Positions 26,206 to 34,915 of a stretch of DNA of 62,430 nt are shown here, piece by piece. The notes beneath the pieces were generated by a model. It did not search any database and was not told the DNA's origin. It saw nothing but the letters and a program-made list of their open reading frames with translations. Position numbers and translations under genes: made by a program. This DNA is from Streptomyces triticisoli (lineage in GTDB: Bacteria; Actinomycetota; Actinomycetes; Streptomycetales; Streptomycetaceae). Positions within the stretch are counted from its first letter, which is position 1, and each line of letters begins with the position of its first letter. The stretch spans positions 1-62,430 of the forward strand of contig NZ_QFDQ01000026.1 of assembly GCF_003270085.1 (NCBI RefSeq), in the 5' to 3' direction.

Positions 26206-27475
26206 GGGCACCGACGCACCGGAGCCGTCCGGAGCCGGCCGGCGCGGACGGCGCCGCTGGGGCATGGACACCCGCCCGCTGCGCCGCCCCGCCTTCCGCC
26301 GGCTGTGGTCCTCGACCATCGTCACCGCGGTCGGCAGCCAGCTCACCGCCGTCGCCGTGCCCAAGCAGATCTACGACATCACGGGCTCCTCCGCCTGGAT
26401 CGGCTACGCCAGCCTCGCCGGTCTGCTGCCGATGGTGGTGTTCGCGCTGTGGGGCGGCGCGGTCGCCGACACCATGGACCGCCGCAGACTGCTGCTGATC
26501 ACCAACAGCGGCATCGCCGTCACCTCGCTGCTGTTCTGGCTGCAGGCCGCCGCCCGGCTCGACTCCGTCGTGGCGCTGATGGTGCTGCTCGCCGTGCAGC
26601 AGGCCTTCTTCGGGCTGAACTCCCCGGCCCGCAACGCCTCCATCGCCCGGCTGGTCCCGGCCGAGGAACTGCCCGCCGCCAACGCCCTCGGCTCGACCGT
26701 CATGCAGACCGGCCTGGTCGCCGGACCGCTGCTGGCCGGCGCGCTCATCCCCGTCATCGGGCTGCCCGAGCTGTACCTCATCGACGCCGTGGCCCTGTGC
26801 GCCACCGTGTGGGCGGTGCTGCGGCTGCCGCCGCTGCCGCCCCTGACGGACTCGGTCAGGCGCCGCGCGGGGGTGCGGGAGATAGCCGCCGGGTTCCGCT
26901 ACATCTCCGGGCGCAAGGTGCTGCTGCTGTCCTTCCTCGCCGACATCATCGCCATGGTCTGCGGCATGCCCCGCGCCCTGTTCCCGCAGCTCGCCGCCGA
27001 GACGTACGCCTCCTACGACGAGAGCGTGGCGCTCGGCCTGCTGTTCGCGGCCATCCCCATCGGCGCCGTGATCGGCGGGCTGTTCTCCGGCGCCTTCTCC
27101 CGGGCGCGCCGGCACGGCTGGATGGTGATCGGCGCGGTCACCGCCTGGGGAGTGGCCGTCGCCGGGTTCGGACTGAGCCGCAGCCTGTGGATCGCGGTGG
27201 CGTTCCTGGCGGCCGCCGGCATCGCCGACATGGTCTCCATGGTCTTCCGCAGCGCCATCCTGCTGTCCGCCGCCACCGACGACATGCGCGGCCGGATGCA
27301 GGGCGTCTTCACGGTCGTCGTCGCGGGCGGCCCGCGCCTGGCCGACGTGCTGCACGGCACGGCCGGCTCGGCCTTCGGCCCCCGCGCGGCCGTCGTCGGC
27401 GGCGGCCTGCTGGTCGTCGCCCTGACGCTGATCCTGGCGGCGGCCGTACCGGCGCTGCGCCGCTACCGTGTCTGA
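26159..27475 (+). CDS. Major facilitator superfamily transporter (EntS-like)
   Basis: About 438 residues with twelve membrane helices. The opening RPLRRPAFRRLWSSTIVTAVG and the loop GGAVADTMDRRRLLLITN (motif A-like) are typical of the EntS/MFS_3 exporter group. I prefer GTG 26159, which has AGGA nearby; ATG 26135 is an alternative eight codons upstream. Both overlap the TetR gene, so a coupled drug or siderophore efflux pair is likely. Substrate not known. Confidence 0.88.
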   Translation: MDTGESTDSSTPPHTEGTDAPEPSGAGRRGRRRWGMDTRPLRRPAFRRLWSSTIVTAVGSQLTAVAVPKQIYDITGSSAWIGYASLAGLLPMVVFALWGGAVADTMDRRRLLLITNSGIAVTSLLFWLQAAARLDSVVALMVLLAVQQAFFGLNSPARNASIARLVPAEELPAANALGSTVMQTGLVAGPLLAGALIPVIGLPELYLIDAVALCATVWAVLRLPPLPPLTDSVRRRAGVREIAAGFRYISGRKVLLLSFLADIIAMVCGMPRALFPQLAAETYASYDESVALGLLFAAIPIGAVIGGLFSGAFSRARRHGWMVIGAVTAWGVAVAGFGLSRSLWIAVAFLAAAGIADMVSMVFRSAILLSAATDDMRGRMQGVFTVVVAGGPRLADVLHGTAGSAFGPRAAVVGGGLLVVALTLILAAAVPALRRYRV

Positions 27476-27479
27476 CCCG

Positions 27480-27932
27480 CTAACGGGGGCGCCGGGGCAG
27501 CTCGTACTGTTCCAGCAGCTTGCCCCGGGTCGTCTCCAGCCGGTGGGCGAGGACCTCGGCGACGGTGCGCACCAGCGACAGCCCGAGCAGCGGATCCTCC
27601 ACGCACAGGGCGAGCACCGCCGAGGCGTCGAACTCGTAGGCGCGCACCGGGCTGAACGCCTCCGCGCCGAAGTCCCACTGGTACGGCGGGAACAGCCAGG
27701 ACCAGCCGAGCAGGTCGCCCGCGCCCAGGCTCGCCACCTTCACCCGGCGCGTGGGCGTCACCTGCTGGTCCAGGTGTACGTCGCCGGAGCGGATGACCCA
27801 GAAGCGGTCGGCGGTGCCGCCCGTCTCGAAGATCCTGGCGTCCTCGGGGAAGGAGACCTCCCGCGCGAGTTCCATCAGGCGGTCGCGCTGCTTCTGGGGG
27901 AGGGCGGTCAGCAGTTTTATCGCTTTGGTCAT
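27480..27932 (-). CDS. Stand-alone cyclic nucleotide-binding domain protein
   Basis: 150 residues consisting of one CRP-like beta-barrel domain: FPEDARIFETGGTADRFWVIRSG, LGAGDLLGWSWLFPPYQWDF, and the C-helix AEVLAHRLETTRGKLLEQYE. There is no helix-turn-helix, so it cannot act as a CRP-type DNA-binding protein by itself. It lies 101 bases downstream of cydB on the same strand and may be in the same transcript, as a sensor or modulator of the oxidase. Confidence 0.85.
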   Translation of the reverse strand: MTKAIKLLTALPQKQRDRLMELAREVSFPEDARIFETGGTADRFWVIRSGDVHLDQQVTPTRRVKVASLGAGDLLGWSWLFPPYQWDFGAEAFSPVRAYEFDASAVLALCVEDPLLGLSLVRTVAEVLAHRLETTRGKLLEQYELPRRPR

Positions 27933-28033
27933 GGCCAGGGGCTCCTCGCCGGCGATGGGTTCCGCGCATGTGCCTCATGCCCATTTCAGCGGCTGCGGGC
28001 GCCCCGGGCACCTCGGCGGAGGCGACGTGGTGC

Positions 28034-29044
28034 TCACCGCGGCGAGGGCTGTTCGGGCGAGCCGCGCTGGAAGGTGGCGTACAGCAGCCACAGCGAGGGC
28101 ACCAGCACCACCGCGCCGACGCCCAGCGACGCCAGGACGGCCGTCAGGACGGAGCCGTTCGCCGCGGCCCGGGCCACCGTGGTGCTGCCGACCAGCATGG
28201 CCGGGTACTGGGCCGCGCCCCAGGCCCACAGGATCGCGGCGACCGCCAGGGCGGCGGCCCCGCGGGCCGCCACGAAGCGGCGGCGGGTCAGCAGGGCGAG
28301 ACCGGTCACGCCCGCCACCGCGCTGAGGACCACCAGTGGCAGCGCCCGGTGGGTCAGCCCGTGGAACAGCTGCGGGGCGTCCGCGTGCAGCACCCCGATG
28401 CCCGCCAGCGCCACCACGCCGGCCGCCACCCCGCTGAGCACGGCGTCGCGGGCGAAGGCCGCGGCCAGCTCGGGCCGCCTCTCGCGGTCCGCGTCGGCAC
28501 ACAGGTACACCGCCGCCAGGTGCGCACAGGTCACCACCGCCAGCACCCCGCCCAGCAGCGAGGTCGGATTGAGCCAGCCGGTGACCACATCGCCCCGAGC
28601 GATCCCAGGCGGGACGCGCCCGGAGGCGACACCGCCCGCGACCGTGCCGAGGAAGAACGGCGTGAGCAGCGACGACAGCGCGAAGCACGCCCCGAACAAC
28701 CGCTGCTGCCACAGCTCCGTACTGGCCTTGCGGAAGGCAAAGGCGGCGCCCCGCGCGATGATGCCGAGCGCCGCCAGGGTCAGCGGGATGTACAGCGTGG
28801 ACATCACCGCGGCGAACACCGGGGAGAACGCCGACCACAGCATCACGACCACGAAGATCAGCCACACGTGGTTGGCCTCCCACACCGGCCCGATGCTGTG
28901 CTCGATCAGCCGGCGCCGCTCCCGCCCGCGCTCGGCCCCGCCGGCCAGCAGGTCCCACACCCCGGCGCCGAAGTCGGCCCCGCCGAACAGGGCATAGCAG
29001 GTCAGACCCACCCACATCACGGCGAGCGCCGCGTCCGCGAGCAC
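28034..29044 (-). CDS. cydB: Cytochrome bd-type oxidase subunit II
   Basis: 336 residues from GTG 29042-29044, chosen because GGAGG lies five bases upstream; a TTG four codons earlier is an alternative. Eight or nine membrane helices. Family blocks: YALFGGADFGAGVWDLLAGG, IGPVWEANHVWLIFVVVMLW and RGAAFAFRK. Subunit II pairs with CydA to form the quinol oxidase that reduces oxygen in the cytoplasmic membrane. It follows cydA after 46 bases. Confidence 0.92.
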   Translation of the reverse strand: MLADAALAVMWVGLTCYALFGGADFGAGVWDLLAGGAERGRERRRLIEHSIGPVWEANHVWLIFVVVMLWSAFSPVFAAVMSTLYIPLTLAALGIIARGAAFAFRKASTELWQQRLFGACFALSSLLTPFFLGTVAGGVASGRVPPGIARGDVVTGWLNPTSLLGGVLAVVTCAHLAAVYLCADADRERRPELAAAFARDAVLSGVAAGVVALAGIGVLHADAPQLFHGLTHRALPLVVLSAVAGVTGLALLTRRRFVAARGAAALAVAAILWAWGAAQYPAMLVGSTTVARAAANGSVLTAVLASLGVGAVVLVPSLWLLYATFQRGSPEQPSPR

Positions 29045-29090
29045 GGCCACCTCCAAAGCTCCAAAGGGTCGTAAAGGGTCGTGGGAGGGT

Positions 29091-30497
29091 TCACACGACG
29101 GGATACCGTGCGACGTCCCCCTCCTGCGGGGCGCGCGGCACCGGAGTGCCCCGGGCCAGGCGGCGCAGTACGTACACGGTCGCCACGGTCATGGCGGCGT
29201 ACACCACCAGCACCAGCCACAGCCCCGTCATCAGTCCCGGAGCGGGGTTGACGGCTTCCCGTACGCTCATCACGCCGTACACGATCCACGGCTGCCGGCC
29301 CAGCTCGGTCACGCTCCAGCCGCACTCCAGCGCCACCACCGCGGCCGGGCCGGCGAGAGCGGCGAGCGCCAGGAACAGACGGGGCGTGGACAGCTCGCCG
29401 CCGGCGCGGTGGCGGCGCCACCACTGCCACAGCAGCCATACGCCCATGAGCAGCAGGAAGAAGCCGGCGGCGACCATCAGGTCGAAGGCCCAGTGCACAC
29501 CGGTGACCGGCGGCCGCAGAGCGGGCGGCACGCGGTCCAGGCCCTGGACGACGGTGCCGGGGGAGTAGCCGACCAGCAGGGACAGGCCGTTGGGGATCTC
29601 CAGGCCGTACTTCAGCCCGTGGTCGCCCGTGACGCCGCCGAGAGTCAGCGGGACGTGCGAGCCGGTCCGGTACACGCCCTCGGCCGCGGCGAGCTTGGCC
29701 GGCTGGTAGTCGGCCAGGAAGCGCGCCGCCCAGTCGCCCACGACGATCTGGAACGGCGTCGCGATCGCCCCCAGGGTGAACGGGATGAAGAACCCGGCCC
29801 GGTGGTAGGCGTCGCGGCGCCCGCGCAGCAGGGCCACCGCGTACACGGAGGCCGCCAGGAACGAGGCCACCATGAAGGCCGCCAGGATCATGTGCACGGT
29901 CTGCGGAGGGCTGGCCGGGTTGAGCATCGCCGCCCACGGGTCGACGTGAACGACCTTGCCGTCGCGCAGGGTGAAGCCGCGCGGCTGGTTCATCCAGGCG
30001 TTGGCGCACACCACGAAGAACGCCGACACGGTGCCCGAGATCACGATGGGGATGCCGGTGAGCAGATGGCGGCGGGGCGGCAGCCGGTCCCAGGCGTACA
30101 GATAGATGCCGAGGAAGATCGCCTCGAGGAAGAAGGCGATGCCCTCCAGGGCGAACGGCAACCCGATCACCTGGCCGAATCTGCCCATCAGCCCCGGCCA
30201 CAGCAGCCCCATCTCGAAGCTGAGGATGGTCCCGGAGACGGCGCCCACCGCGAACAGCACGCCCATGGCGCGCGCCCACCGGCGGGCCAGCAGCCGGTGC
30301 GCCGGATTGCCGGTGCGGATGCCGTACCACTCGGCCAGCAGCGTCAGCGCCGGCAGCCCGACCCCGAGACAGGCCACGATGATGTGCCAGGCGAGCGAGA
30401 ACCCCATCTGCGCCCGCGCCGCCGCCAGATCGCCCTCCGACACCCGGCGGGCCGCGTCCACGGCGAGCACACCCGGGCCGAAGAGCACAGTGCGCAT
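29091..30497 (-). CDS. cydA: Cytochrome bd-type quinol oxidase subunit I (short Q-loop/CIO type)
   Basis: 468 residues from ATG 30495-30497; no clear ribosome binding site, so the exact start is uncertain. Nine or so membrane helices. The heme ligand His38 is in SLAWHIIVA, and the signature GRQPW is at 400-404 within ECGWSVTELGRQPWIVYG. The short Q-loop fits the cyanide-insensitive CIO subgroup rather than E. coli bd-I. It oxidises quinol with oxygen, supporting growth at low oxygen or under nitric oxide. No cydCD assembly genes are in the window. Confidence 0.92.
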   Translation of the reverse strand: MRTVLFGPGVLAVDAARRVSEGDLAAARAQMGFSLAWHIIVACLGVGLPALTLLAEWYGIRTGNPAHRLLARRWARAMGVLFAVGAVSGTILSFEMGLLWPGLMGRFGQVIGLPFALEGIAFFLEAIFLGIYLYAWDRLPPRRHLLTGIPIVISGTVSAFFVVCANAWMNQPRGFTLRDGKVVHVDPWAAMLNPASPPQTVHMILAAFMVASFLAASVYAVALLRGRRDAYHRAGFFIPFTLGAIATPFQIVVGDWAARFLADYQPAKLAAAEGVYRTGSHVPLTLGGVTGDHGLKYGLEIPNGLSLLVGYSPGTVVQGLDRVPPALRPPVTGVHWAFDLMVAAGFFLLLMGVWLLWQWWRRHRAGGELSTPRLFLALAALAGPAAVVALECGWSVTELGRQPWIVYGVMSVREAVNPAPGLMTGLWLVLVVYAAMTVATVYVLRRLARGTPVPRAPQEGDVARYPVV

Positions 30498-30580
30498 CAC
30501 GAGATGCGCCAGTACCCGGATGGAGCGGGGTGAATCGGGCTTCGCGGACAGAAGGCTCGTGGGCGAACATTCGGGGCATG

Positions 30581-30617
30581 AAAAAGCCCTGGCTGGACGG
30601 GGGAAGCCAGCCAGGGC
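30581..30617 (-). terminator. Intrinsic terminator between the decarboxylase gene and cydA
   Basis: On the minus strand GCCCTGGCTGG pairs with CCAGCCAGGGC (11 bp, perfect; plus positions 30586-30596 and 30607-30617) around a ten-base loop, followed by five T. It lies 138 bases after the decarboxylase stop and 84 bases before the cydA start, so it probably ends the upstream transcript; if the cydA promoter lies farther upstream it would act as an attenuator. Confidence 0.85.
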
Positions 30618-30672
30618 CGTTCGCGACGGCGTAACGGGGGACGCCTCGGGTCGACCCCGTCGCCGCGTATGT

Positions 30673-30703
30673 GTGAACCGTAAACCATCTCGGTTGTTTT
30701 CAC
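30673..30703. promoter_or_regulatory. Dyad GTGAA..AACC..GGTT..TTCAC upstream of cydA
   Basis: GTGAA (30673-30677) and TTCAC (30699-30703) flank AACC (30683-30686) and GGTT (30692-30695), all centred near 30688. The outer halves resemble the GTGAA/TTCAC halves of the Streptomyces Rex operator, but they are 21 bases apart instead of adjacent, so it is not a standard Rex site. Confidence 0.3.
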
Positions 30704-30754
30704 GTAATCGGGGACCGCTCACGTGATCGGATTCACTCCACCGGTCACGCGTGG

Positions 30755-32233
30755 TCACTCGGCGTCGCCCGCGGCCACCCTGATCGTCCCCAGCTCGGGG
30801 TCACTGGCGTCCGGAAGGTTCATCCCGGCCGCGAGGCCTGTTGTCAGATAGCTCAGCACCGCCCTTGTCAGGCGCTCGCCCGGCAGGACGGCCGGGATCC
30901 CCGGCGGGTACGGCGTGATCATCTCCGCGGCGATCCGCCCGGCGGCATCCCCCACCGGTACGTCCTCGGCGGGGCCGAAGAACGCGTCCCGCGGCAGCCG
31001 CGCCTGCTCCATGCGCAGCGCGGACGGGCCGGGTACGTCCACCCGCGGGGCGGGGGAGAGGCCCGGCGCGGCGCCGGCCAGGCTCTTCAGCGCGGCCAGC
31101 AGCTCCTGGGCCGTCTCCTGGTCGTCGCCGTGGGTGATCTGCGCGCCGATGCGGCGATGGTCCGTCAGATGCGCGTCGACGCCGCGGTGTTCACGCAGCC
31201 AGTCGGCCGCCTGGTAGCCGGTGACCCCGAGCCCGGTGACGTCGATGACGACCGGCAGGGGATCGAAGTCGTCGGCCAGGCCGGGGCCGCATAAGTCGTC
31301 GCGGTCGTTGACGTGCATCCCGTCGATCGCCTCGATCTCCGAGCGGACCTCGGCCGCCAGTTTCAGCGCGCCGCCCATGACCTCCTGCCCGCGCAGGGCC
31401 ATCTGCCGGCGCCAGCCGTCCAGACCGGCGTAGATCAGCACCGACGGGCTGGTGCTGCCCAGCAGGTCCGCGCGCATCTTCAGCAGCGCGGGCGGGACGA
31501 GGTCGCCGCCCAGATGGAAGACGGACCCCTGTTCGAGGCCGCTGCCCATCTTGTGGATGCTGGTCACACAGATGTCGGCGCCCGCGTCCATCGCCCAGGA
31601 CGGCAGGTCGGGGTGGAAGGGCAGGTGCGCGCCCCACGCCTCGTCCACGACCAGCGGCACCCCGCGACGGTGGCAGACCTCGGCCACCGACCGCAGGTCC
31701 GCGCAGGCCCCGTACGGGGTGGGGCTGGTGATCAGCACGCCCTTGGCGTCCGGGTGGGCGTCGAAGGCCCGCTCGAACTCCGTGGCCGACGGCGGATGGG
31801 CGATATGCCGCTCGGCGTCCCAGCGGGGCTCGACCCAGACGGGTTCGATGCCGGACAGGATCAGGCCGGAGGCGACCGACTTGTGGGCGTCCCGGCCGAT
31901 CAGCAGCTTCTCGTGCGGGCCCGCGACGGCCAGCATCGCCGCCTTCACGGACAGGGAGCTGCCACAGGTGGTGAAGAACGTGTGCCGGGCGTGGACGGCG
32001 TCCGCCATCAGCTCCTCGGCGCGCTCCAGCACCCGGCCCCGGGTGAGCCGGTCGTCCAGGCCGCCCGAGGCCAGTACGTCTCCCAGGAAGACCGTGTCCC
32101 CCAGCACCTCGCGCACCTCGGGATCGGCGCCGCGGGCCTGCTTGTGCCCGGGAGGCGTGAAGGACAGCCTGCCCACGCGGCGGTAGTCGACAAGCGCTTC
32201 CAGAACCGGTGCTCGGGTGTGGTCCACAGACAT
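30755..32233 (-). CDS. Orn/Lys/Arg-type PLP decarboxylase
   Basis: 492 residues from ATG 32231-32233. Fold-type I PLP enzyme; the PLP lysine is in SIHKMGSGLEQGS. Other blocks: FTPPGHKQARGADPEV near residue 22, FFTTCGSSLSVKAAM, LLIGRDAHKSV and VDEAWGAHLPFHP. The size matches the short wingless ornithine/lysine/arginine decarboxylases of Gram-positive bacteria (SpeA-like). It would produce a polyamine such as cadaverine or agmatine. A 73-residue protein is encoded just upstream. Confidence 0.88.
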   Translation of the reverse strand: MSVDHTRAPVLEALVDYRRVGRLSFTPPGHKQARGADPEVREVLGDTVFLGDVLASGGLDDRLTRGRVLERAEELMADAVHARHTFFTTCGSSLSVKAAMLAVAGPHEKLLIGRDAHKSVASGLILSGIEPVWVEPRWDAERHIAHPPSATEFERAFDAHPDAKGVLITSPTPYGACADLRSVAEVCHRRGVPLVVDEAWGAHLPFHPDLPSWAMDAGADICVTSIHKMGSGLEQGSVFHLGGDLVPPALLKMRADLLGSTSPSVLIYAGLDGWRRQMALRGQEVMGGALKLAAEVRSEIEAIDGMHVNDRDDLCGPGLADDFDPLPVVIDVTGLGVTGYQAADWLREHRGVDAHLTDHRRIGAQITHGDDQETAQELLAALKSLAGAAPGLSPAPRVDVPGPSALRMEQARLPRDAFFGPAEDVPVGDAAGRIAAEMITPYPPGIPAVLPGERLTRAVLSYLTTGLAAGMNLPDASDPELGTIRVAAGDAE

Positions 32234-32297
32234 GGAGGCGCGGGTACCCCGGACGCCGGCCGGTACGCGCCGCACCACCGCGGCCCGCGGGCGCCGC

Positions 32298-32519
32298 TCA
32301 GCCCCGTCCGGCGTGCCTGCCCGGGGTGAGGATCTCGTCCAGCACCCGCAGCACGGCCTCGTACGTCATGACCCGCACGGCCGCCTCGCGCGCGGCGTCC
32401 GGATCGGTCGCCCCGAGGGTGTCGCGGCGGTCCCGCCATCGGTGCTCCTCCTCCACCGCGCAGGCCCTGGCGCGCTGGATGCGCCGCAACAGCTCGTCTG
32501 AGTCCACGACTTCGGTCAT
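32298..32519 (-). CDS. Small hypothetical protein (73 aa)
   Basis: ATG 32517-32519 follows GGGGAAGG closely. The product is helical and highly charged: MTEVVDSDELLRRIQRARAC, then EEHRWRDRRD and AVRVMTYEAVLRVLDEIL. It lies 64 bases upstream of the decarboxylase in the same direction, so it is probably in its operon. No family recognised. Confidence 0.65.
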   Translation of the reverse strand: MTEVVDSDELLRRIQRARACAVEEEHRWRDRRDTLGATDPDAAREAAVRVMTYEAVLRVLDEILTPGRHAGRG

Positions 32520-32724
32520 GCCCTTCCCCTACCCGCTCGGGCGCACGGTGATGACCGTCCCATGCACCGCCGATGTGGAGGTTTGGCGGGGCGTGCGGCG
32601 GCCAGTCGGACAAGGAGGGCCTGCGACGCCGTACAAGTGCGGGTCTCCCGCCGGGTCCGGCTTCCTTGCCTCACCGTCCAGGGACTTCACCAGCCAGGGA
32701 CTTCATCATCCAGGAGCGAGGAGA

Positions 32725-33171
32725 ATGTGCGAGAGGCACAGGACCACCCCCGTCGTCGAGGTGCCGTGCGCCGAGGACGGCTCCGGGCAGCCCCGGCCGT
32801 GCCAACCGGCCGACGCCCGCCGGGCGGTGGAACGCGCGATCGACGAATGCTGCCGTGCGCGCCGCACCCCGTGCGACGCGCACGCCGTCTCCGACGCCCA
32901 GCTCGTCGCCTCGGAGCTCACCACCAACGCGATCCTGCACGGCGGCGGCGTGACCGGCTTCCACGTCGACGTCGTCGGGCGCGGTGTGCGGGTCTGTGTG
33001 AGCGACCGCAGTGACCGGCTGCCGGTGGTCCGGCCGCCGGTGGACCGCAAGGGCCGGCGCCGGGTCGGCGGGCGGGGCTGGCCGATCGTGTGCCGGCTGG
33101 CCCGTGACGTCCAGGTCTGCGACCTGCCCTCCGGCGGCAAGTGCATCAGCGCCGTGGTGCCGCTGCCTTGA
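32725..33171 (+). CDS. RsbW-like anti-sigma factor / Ser-Thr kinase (HATPase)
   Basis: 148 residues from ATG 32725, with GGAGCGAGGAG upstream. The GHKL ATPase pattern is visible: SELTTNAILHGGG (N-box), VCVSDRSDRLPVV (G1 region, divergent) and GGRGWPIVCRLA (G2). Proteins of this type hold SigB-family sigma factors inactive and phosphorylate their STAS antagonist. It is followed 235 bases later by a SigB-type sigma factor, its probable partner. Confidence 0.85.
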   Translation: MCERHRTTPVVEVPCAEDGSGQPRPCQPADARRAVERAIDECCRARRTPCDAHAVSDAQLVASELTTNAILHGGGVTGFHVDVVGRGVRVCVSDRSDRLPVVRPPVDRKGRRRVGGRGWPIVCRLARDVQVCDLPSGGKCISAVVPLP

Positions 33172-33243
33172 ACTGTTCCGCCCCTGCGCCGCAGGCGGCC
33201 TGCCCTCTCACGTTGCGCGGTGCAAAGAATTACGGGAAGCGGA

Positions 33244-33268
33244 GTTTGTCCCCCGCACCGCCGGGCAG
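33244..33268 (+). promoter_or_regulatory. Possible SigB-type promoter before the sigma factor gene
   Basis: GTTT (33244-33247), 15 bases, then GGGCAG (33263-33268). This compares with GNNT-N14-16-GGGTAC/T, with the -10 differing at two positions. It lies 139 bases upstream of the start and would mean autoregulation. Weak evidence on its own. Confidence 0.28.
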
Positions 33269-33406
33269 ACGGAATCTCGTGCTTCGGACCGGAGGCGCGT
33301 CAGCGGGAGCGACACTGCTGCTCCGGTAGGCCCTCCGGGTGAACCGGGCAGCATCACGCCTTCCGCGGTAAGTCCCTGGAACCCCCATGTTCAGGAGCGA
33401 TTCCGC

Positions 33407-34270
33407 ATGCTCATCGACAGGTCGACAAGCCGTGCCGACACCCCCGAGGACCAGGCCGCTCCCGTCCGGCGGCCGCACGACGACGCCCCCGACACCGCCG
33501 CCCTCTTCAGGCGCCTGGCCGCTCTGGAGGACGGGCCGGACCGGGAGGCCGTCCGCGACGAACTCGTGACCGCGTGGCTGCCCATGGCCCACCGCATCGC
33601 CGGCCGCTTCCGCGACCGCGGCGAGTCGATCGAGGACCTGCGGCAGGTGGCGGCGCTGGGCCTGGTCAAGGCCATCGACCGGTTCGACCCGGACCGCGGG
33701 GCCTTCGAGAGCTACGCCGTGCCGACCATCACCGGCGAGGTCAAGCGGCACTTCCGGGACCGGATGTGGGCGCTCCGGGTGCCGCGCCGGGTGCAGGAAC
33801 TGCGCAACAAGGTGCGCGTGGCACGCCGTGAGCTCACCCAGAACCCCGGAAGCGCCGAGCCCTCGGTCGCCGCCGTCGCCGCGCACACCGGACTGACCGA
33901 GGACGAGGTCAACACCGGGATGGAGGCCCTCGACAGCTTCAGCACCCTGTCCCTGGACGCCGAGATGTCCACCGGCGGCGACGGGTACAGCCTCGTGGAC
34001 ACCCTCGGCGCCGCGGACTCCTCGTACGACGTCGTGGTCGACCGGGAGTCCGCCAAGGAGGGGCTGCGCAGGCTTCCCGAACGCGAACGCGCCATTCTCT
34101 ACATGCGCTTCTTTGAGGACATGACACAAAGCCGCATCGCGGACCGGCTCGGCATCTCCCAGATGCACGTCTCCCGGCTCATCAGCCGCAGCTGCGCCCG
34201 CGTACGCAACGAGGTGCTGGCCGAGCGGGCCAACCGCCGTGGAGGCGGACCGCGACCGGCGGCCGTCTGA
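33407..34270 (+). CDS. RNA polymerase sigma factor, SigB/SigF/SigG family
   Basis: 287 residues from ATG 33407 with AGGAG nine bases upstream. Region 2 is clear (SIEDLRQVAALGLVKAIDRF and FESYAVPTITGEVKRHFRD), region 3 follows (QELRNKVRVARRELTQ), and region 4 has the helix-turn-helix RIADRLGISQMHVSRLISRS. Group 3 stress/sporulation type. Streptomyces has about nine such paralogues, so which one cannot be told here. An RsbW-like gene lies upstream and a DUF5133-like gene 22 bases downstream. Confidence 0.93.
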   Translation: MLIDRSTSRADTPEDQAAPVRRPHDDAPDTAALFRRLAALEDGPDREAVRDELVTAWLPMAHRIAGRFRDRGESIEDLRQVAALGLVKAIDRFDPDRGAFESYAVPTITGEVKRHFRDRMWALRVPRRVQELRNKVRVARRELTQNPGSAEPSVAAVAAHTGLTEDEVNTGMEALDSFSTLSLDAEMSTGGDGYSLVDTLGAADSSYDVVVDRESAKEGLRRLPERERAILYMRFFEDMTQSRIADRLGISQMHVSRLISRSCARVRNEVLAERANRRGGGPRPAAV

Positions 34271-34292
34271 CGACCCAGGAGAGTGACACCGA

Positions 34293-34475
34293 GTGCTGAT
34301 GCCCAACCCCGGGTTCCTGCGTAAGCTCCTTGCCGACCACGAGGCGGCGCCGGCCGAGAGTGCGCGGGCGCGGGACCTGGCGTACACGCTGTGCGTGTCG
34401 ACCGGGACCCGCGACGTGAACCGCGCCCTGCGGACGGCCCACCACATGCTCGTGGCCCCGGGACCGCCCCGCTGA
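34293..34475 (+). CDS. DUF5133-like small protein
   Basis: 60 residues from GTG 34293 with AGGAG upstream. The pattern MLMPNPGFLRKLLADHE and then AYTLCVSTGTRDVNRALRTA matches the DUF5133 family, which is common near stress genes in Streptomyces. The usual length is 70-80 residues, so this one is short. It lies 22 bases behind the sigma factor and is probably cotranscribed with it. Function unknown. Confidence 0.7.
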   Translation: MLMPNPGFLRKLLADHEAAPAESARARDLAYTLCVSTGTRDVNRALRTAHHMLVAPGPPR

Positions 34476-34497
34476 CGGTCTGACGGACGCCCACCGG

Positions 34498-34542
34498 CAC
34501 GAGCTGCCCGTACGCGCACCAGGCGCGTACGGGCAGCTCGTG
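34498..34542 (+). terminator. Perfect 20-bp hairpin after the sigma factor operon
   Basis: CACGAGCTGCCCGTACGCGC (34498-34517) pairs perfectly with GCGCGTACGGGCAGCTCGTG (34523-34542) around a five-base loop. It lies 23 bases after the DUF5133-like stop. No U-tract follows, as often in Streptomyces terminators. Confidence 0.75.
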
Positions 34543-34692
34543 TGTGGGTCGGGCGCCCGGGGCATCCGCATGGCCGGGAGGCGGAGACGGACACGAGTGC
34601 CATGGACCGCCCGGACGGGGACACGGGTCCGGCGGGCCGCGAAGAGCTCGGTTACCGAGGGGGCCGTGCGGACAGGACCGACCGCACGGGGT

Positions 34693-34887
34693 GTGATCGA
34701 CTTGCTGGTCGGCGTGCCGGCGCTGCGGAGCGCCTTCGGCGACGGTACGCGGCAGGCGGATCTCAGCGGCGCGCCCGCCACGCTCGGGGGCGAGCCGTTC
34801 GGCGCCCGGCTGCCGGCACTGGTCGCGGCCGGCTTCCTGCTGTTCGGCCCGTTCTCCTTCGCCCCGGCCTGCCGGCCCCGCGTCTGA
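34693..34887 (+). pseudogene. Possible frame-broken small membrane protein
   Basis: From GTG 34693 a frame of 64 residues has strong coding-type third positions and one hydrophobic segment (LPALVAAGFLLFGPFSF). Upstream, from about 34600, the coding bias is in a different frame (MDRPDGDTGPAGREELGYRG). This suggests one gene interrupted by a frameshift, or two chance frames. The whole 34476-34915 interval otherwise holds only the hairpin at 34498-34542. Confidence 0.3.
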
Positions 34888-34915
34888 GCTCGCCCGCGCG
34901 GGGAACACGGAGCGG

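Noticed and set aside
30673..30703. Canonical Rex operator upstream of cydA
   Set aside because: The half-sites GTGAA and TTCAC are separated by 21 bases; Rex operators have them about four to six bases apart. Kept only as an unassigned dyad.
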